NCBI GenBank assembly: GCA_030698405.1
Contig: JAUYMU010000075.1
Coordinates: forward strand, 1 to 45,662
Direction of reading: 5' to 3'
DNA: 45,662 nt
Source: Bacteroidota bacterium
GTDB lineage: Bacteria; Bacteroidota; Bacteroidia; Bacteroidales; Prolixibacteraceae
The position numbers and the translations under genes are program-made. The first letter of the stretch is position 1, and every line of letters begins with the position of its first letter. Below, one piece after another: positions 42,050 to 45,662 of the stretch. The notes under the pieces are model-generated. The model was not told where the DNA came from. It saw nothing but the letters and a program-made list of their open reading frames with translations, and ran no database searches.

Positions 42050-42604
42050 TTAACCTTCAGTTTCTTCAGGAGCGGCTTCTTCGGCTACTTCTTCAGCAAC
42101 TGGTGCAGGTGCCGGTGCGGCAGCAGCTCTTGCAGCGGCAGCAGCTTCAGCATTGCGTTTTGCAATTGCGTTCAATCTTTCAGTGTTCTTTTTGGTTTCC
42201 AGGTCGAACTGTGCTTTGCGCGAAGTTTCTGAATTTGAAACCAATCCATCTTTTTTAGCCTGAACTTTATTCGCTTTTTCGGTTACCCATGCATCGAATT
42301 TAGTTTCAGCTTCTTCAGCAGTGAAAGCGCCTTTGGCGACACCACCTAAAAGATGTTTTTTGTACATTACTCCTTTGTAAGATAAAATAGCTCTTACGGT
42401 GTCGGTTGGTTGGGCGCCTTTTGCAAGCCAGTCAATGGCTTTGTCAAAATCGAGTTCAATAGTAGCAGGATTTGTATTTGGATTGTACGATCCAATACGT
42501 TCAATATTACTACCATCCCGTGGTGCCCTGCTATCAGCTATCACAATGTGATAGTAAGCATACCGTTTGCGACCATGTCGCTGCAATCTGATTTTTGCTG
42601 GCAT
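42050..42604 (-). CDS. rpsP: 30S ribosomal protein S16 with long Ala/Pro/Glu tail
   Basis: 184 aa. The first 80 residues are classic S16 ([43 protein letters not shown], quoted by landmarks RLQRHGRKR and [23 protein letters not shown]). Residues about 90-184 are a charged then Ala/Pro/Glu-rich low-complexity tail ([18 protein letters not shown]), common in Bacteroidetes S16 and absent from the 80-90-aa E. coli protein. It is the first gene of rpsP-rimM. Confidence 0.97.
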   Translation of the reverse strand: MPAKIRLQRHGRKRYAYYHIVIADSRAPRDGSNIERIGSYNPNTNPATIELDFDKAIDWLAKGAQPTDTVRAILSYKGVMYKKHLLGGVAKGAFTAEEAETKFDAWVTEKANKVQAKKDGLVSNSETSRKAQFDLETKKNTERLNAIAKRNAEAAAAARAAAAPAPAPVAEEVAEEAAPEETEG

Positions 42605-42649
42605 TTTGCTTAAATTTAAATGATAAACAGTTATTTAAAAATTGTGGCG

Positions 42650-42679
42650 CAAAGTTAAAACATTAATCCTGAAATCAAA
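42650..42679 (-). promoter_or_regulatory. Promoter of rpsP-rimM (TTTG / TAACTTTG)
   Basis: Minus-strand TAACTTTG (42657-42650) matches TAnnTTTG and a TTTG -33 box lies at 42679-42676, 18 bp away, close to the usual 19. Transcription would begin around 42643, leaving a leader of about 40 nt. This is the best complete Bacteroidetes promoter in the window. Confidence 0.7.
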
Positions 42680-42771
42680 ATCGAGTTTTGAAATAAATCC
42701 GGGTAGATCTGTGCCCCGCATTTTTAGTCATTTTATTTCTACTTTTACTGGGTCGCTGATCAATTTTCAAA

Positions 42772-45662
42772 ATGCTTAAAAAGTGCATTCTTCCGGTACT
42801 CTTTTTCCTGATTTCTCTCCCTTTATTTGCAGAATTCAGAACGAATGTACATTCCATATCGCGTCGTGAAGGATTATCGAATGGTGCGGTAAATACCATT
42901 GCGAAGGATGCGGATGGATACATCTGGTTCGGTACCTGGAATGGTCTTAACCGGTTTGATGGCAATGACATGACAACTTATCTGCCCGGAATTAATTCCT
43001 ATTCCATCCACAACCATGTTGTCCGCGAATTGTACCCCACGGCTTCGGGCCCAATCTGGATGCTTACTAATAAAGGAGTGGGTTTGTACGATAATGTGCA
43101 CAACCGTTTTAGCAACTATTTCACGAATGAATCGGAACAGCTAAACTTCGAAAATGACATTTCTATCAGTCACTCTGACAAATACGGAACACTGGTTTCC
43201 GTGTTCGGAAGAGGAATTTTCAGTTATGACAGCATCTCCGGTGAATTCAGGAATATTATTTTTGATGAGACTTCGAAAGCAGTTTCTCTTCGCATAAAAT
43301 GGGTTCAATGGCTGGATAGCAGTGCTTACTTCATTTCAGAAAATGGCCGGCTGATTTTAATGAATGGCAACCACCTTCGGGAGATCATGCCTTTGCCGCT
43401 CACTGAAACCCTGACATCATCCAATTCATTCCTCATCAACAACCGTCCTTTCCTGATGCTGACACAACGTTCAGGAATGGCCATCCTAATTGATATAAAT
43501 GCCAAAGAAATTCAGCAGCTATCGATTCCTGACGACATTATTACTTCATTTTCAGTTTCAGAAAACAAAGAACAACTTTGGGCAGGTACTGAAAAAGGCA
43601 AGATATATAGTTTCAACTTGCTTACGCGCAGATTTGAATTGCTTGACCAGCTTTCAACGCTGTTTATTAATAATCCAATTACGACCCGGATATTGTGTAT
43701 TTACGAAACCGAGCCCGGCATTTTGTGGATAGGAACTGACGGAAACGCCGTATATACACTGAAGTTAGCTGAATTCCCGAGTAAGAGCCTGTCATCGGAT
43801 CAACTGGCATATCCCACGGTAAGGAGCATACATGTTACCCGCAAAGGTGATGTTCTGATCGGCACCAAAGGCGGAGGCATCGATATTTTTAATAATAAAG
43901 GCACTCACATTGCAGCAATATCAGTCAAAAATGGACTGAACAACAATTCAGTACTTTCATTTCACGAACTTAACGATGGTTCTATATGGGTTGGCACCGA
44001 TGGATTTGGCATTGATATACTTTCACCGGATTATAAATCCATCCGCAATTTTCCATCCGACTTTAAAAGTATGAATTCATTGAGTTTCGCTTCTGTATAT
44101 CGGATACTTGAGGGAAACGATCAGAGGATTTACCTTGGAACAAGCGGTTATGGGGTGATTATGGTTGAACTTGATTCCAAGGGAATTTTGCCGTTGAGCT
44201 GCGAACAATTGATTCTCGACAAAAATATTACTTCAGCCGGACTGCAAAAACAAATTGTTTATGCCCTTGCCGAAGAAAAGCCCGGCTTCATCTGGATCGG
44301 ATCGCGCGGAGCCGGGGTTTTCAGGTACAATACCATTACAAAAAGAGTTATTGCTCAGTACAATACCGCCACGCACCCTAATCAAATCAGAAATGATGAT
44401 ATCCTCTCATTATTTACTGACCGGAACGGCCAGATCTGGGCTGGAAGTAGTTATGGTATTTTTAGTTTCGTGCCTGTTAACGCCGACTCTGTAATTGTTG
44501 CCGGATTAAATATTCAAACCGATCTGTCAACTGCCAGTATTCACACGATTCAACCCGGCAGCCCCGGGGATTTGTGGGTTACGACCAACGAAGGACTTTC
44601 ATTAATAAATATCATCAGTTGGAACGTTAAGAGTTTCAATGTTAACGATGGACTGATTAATTTTGAATACAGCGACGGCGCATCTTTTTTTGATATAAAT
44701 ACAGACAAGCTTTATGTCGGGGGCACGATGGGGGTGGATATTATCCAGACCAAAGAGATTAAATTTTCCTCCTATTTTCCTCCCATAGCGATCAATCATC
44801 TTTATATCCGAAACCAGTTGATTGAACCGGGAAATGAAAGCGTATTGACAAGCGGCATAAACTACCAGAAAAGCCTGAAGTTAAAGTACAATCAAAATAC
44901 CATCTCGTTTCATGTCGCACCTCTCGCATACTGGGGTCGCGAACGGCATAAAATTTCATACCGGTTTATAAACTTCGATAATGAATGGACGACCAATCCT
45001 CAAAATCAGCCAATTAATTTTGCCAATCTGGAACCGGGAAATTACAAGCTCCAGATCAGGGTGAGCGATGAGAATGGCATCTGGTCGAAACAAATCAGGG
45101 AAATCAGCATGGTTATTGATCCTCCATTCTGGTTAACAGCATGGGCAATTGCCGGGTATATTTTGGTTTTCTTCGGTATCCAGCTTATGATATTTGTAGT
45201 TTACCGGCGGCGTGCGATCCGGAAGAAAGAAGCCGCATTGCAGGAATTCAAAATGAAACACGAGGAAGAATTGCACAATTACAAAATTGAGTTCTTTACC
45301 AACGTGGCCCATGAGTTTCGCACTCCGCTGACAATTATCACTTCACACTTGCATACATTACTTGATGATACCCGGCTGGCGCTTGAAAATCCCCGCCTGT
45401 TAAAAGTATTCAACAACAGTATTAAACTTCAGAAACTGGTGGTTGAAATTATGCAGTTCAGGAAGTTGGAAAAGGGAAAAGAACCTTTGAATATTCAGCG
45501 GACAAATCCGGTTGAACTAATAAAAGAAGTTGTTTCAGATCTGGATTTGCTCGCACAGCAAAGAACCATTTCTATGGAGGTGATTGCGCCCGAAACTGAA
45601 ATTTGTATCATGACCGATGCAGATAAGTTTCAGCGGATATTTACCAACCTGATCTCAAATTC
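42772..45662 (+). CDS. HTCS, propeller type, 3' end outside window
   Basis: At least 963 codons from the ATG at 42772 and still open at the end of the window. Order: signal peptide (LKKCILPVLFFLISLPLFA); two Reg_prop propellers (GYIWFGTWNGLNRFDGN and later WIGTDGNAVYT, WVGTDGFGIDI, WIGSRGAGVF); Y_Y_Y domain about 705-780 (LKYNQNTISFHVAPLAYWG, ISYRFINFDNEWTT); membrane segment about 786-815; HisKA with His847 (TNVAHEFRTPLTII); the HATPase domain begins and the sequence ends at the N-box (TNLISN). Receiver and AraC domains are expected beyond the edge. It would govern another PUL to the right. It is divergent from rpsP. Confidence 0.93.
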   Translation, partial: MLKKCILPVLFFLISLPLFAEFRTNVHSISRREGLSNGAVNTIAKDADGYIWFGTWNGLNRFDGNDMTTYLPGINSYSIHNHVVRELYPTASGPIWMLTNKGVGLYDNVHNRFSNYFTNESEQLNFENDISISHSDKYGTLVSVFGRGIFSYDSISGEFRNIIFDETSKAVSLRIKWVQWLDSSAYFISENGRLILMNGNHLREIMPLPLTETLTSSNSFLINNRPFLMLTQRSGMAILIDINAKEIQQLSIPDDIITSFSVSENKEQLWAGTEKGKIYSFNLLTRRFELLDQLSTLFINNPITTRILCIYETEPGILWIGTDGNAVYTLKLAEFPSKSLSSDQLAYPTVRSIHVTRKGDVLIGTKGGGIDIFNNKGTHIAAISVKNGLNNNSVLSFHELNDGSIWVGTDGFGIDILSPDYKSIRNFPSDFKSMNSLSFASVYRILEGNDQRIYLGTSGYGVIMVELDSKGILPLSCEQLILDKNITSAGLQKQIVYALAEEKPGFIWIGSRGAGVFRYNTITKRVIAQYNTATHPNQIRNDDILSLFTDRNGQIWAGSSYGIFSFVPVNADSVIVAGLNIQTDLSTASIHTIQPGSPGDLWVTTNEGLSLINIISWNVKSFNVNDGLINFEYSDGASFFDINTDKLYVGGTMGVDIIQTKEIKFSSYFPPIAINHLYIRNQLIEPGNESVLTSGINYQKSLKLKYNQNTISFHVAPLAYWGRERHKISYRFINFDNEWTTNPQNQPINFANLEPGNYKLQIRVSDENGIWSKQIREISMVIDPPFWLTAWAIAGYILVFFGIQLMIFVVYRRRAIRKKEAALQEFKMKHEEELHNYKIEFFTNVAHEFRTPLTIITSHLHTLLDDTRLALENPRLLKVFNNSIKLQKLVVEIMQFRKLEKGKEPLNIQRTNPVELIKEVVSDLDLLAQQRTISMEVIAPETEICIMTDADKFQRIFTNLISN

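Overview
The window is a carbohydrate-use region of a Bacteroidetes (Bacteroidota) chromosome. The evidence is three SusC/SusD-era hallmarks: two SusC/SusD pairs, three hybrid two-component systems (HTCS), many SPII lipoproteins and TAnnTTTG-type -7 promoter boxes. The gene style (GH109, DUF3472, S16 with a long Ala/Pro/Glu tail, GC-rich palindromic repeats in AT-rich spacers) suggests an environmental or marine member of the Marinilabiliales/Prolixibacteraceae kind, but that placement is inference. No rRNA, tRNA, CRISPR array or intact insertion sequence was seen.

Layout. (1) 1-5139, + strand: sialic acid catabolism, with the 3' part of an N-acetylneuraminate lyase, a Kelch mutarotase/epimerase (NanM), an AGE-type 2-epimerase, an MFS transporter and an SGNH esterase. 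(2) 5336-19282: a first polysaccharide-utilisation locus (PUL 1) with a DUF3472 lipoprotein (+), SusD, SusC and a discoidin/CBM32-like surface lipoprotein (-), a propeller-type HTCS (-) and a Tat-exported GH109 family protein (+, the alpha-N-acetylgalactosaminidase family). The contents point to sialylated/GalNAc glycans such as mucin O-glycans. The promoter regions of all three PUL 1 transcription units carry the same tandem motif, GAATGATTTG, repeated with a 21-bp period and always oriented toward the gene; I propose it as the HTCS operator. (3) 19373-25271, - strand: a defence-type cluster of a single-chain type IIG restriction-modification enzyme, an S1-domain protein and a RhuM-family protein. 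(4) 25469-39326: a fructan PUL (PUL 2) with an HTCS whose sensor is a periplasmic sugar-binding domain (+), then on the - strand MFS sugar porter, PfkB fructokinase, SusC, SusD, a GH32-like lipoprotein lacking the catalytic residues, and an intact GH32. (5) 39600-41257: an antitoxin remnant, a HepT/MntA toxin-antitoxin pair and a head-GIN-domain protein. (6) 41417-42604: rimM and rpsP. (7) 42772 to the end: a third HTCS, cut by the window edge.

How the parts work together. PUL 1 would capture and trim GalNAc/sialic-acid glycans at the surface, and the nan genes would import Neu5Ac, cleave it to ManNAc plus pyruvate and epimerise ManNAc to GlcNAc. PUL 2 would bind fructan, hydrolyse it with GH32, import fructose and phosphorylate it, with the HTCS sensing periplasmic fructose. 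Spacers carry two families of palindromic repeats, hairpin terminators, and a LacI-type palindrome in the PUL 2 promoter whose core recurs in the PUL 1 promoter. All motif matches were found by eye; no database search or statistics were run.
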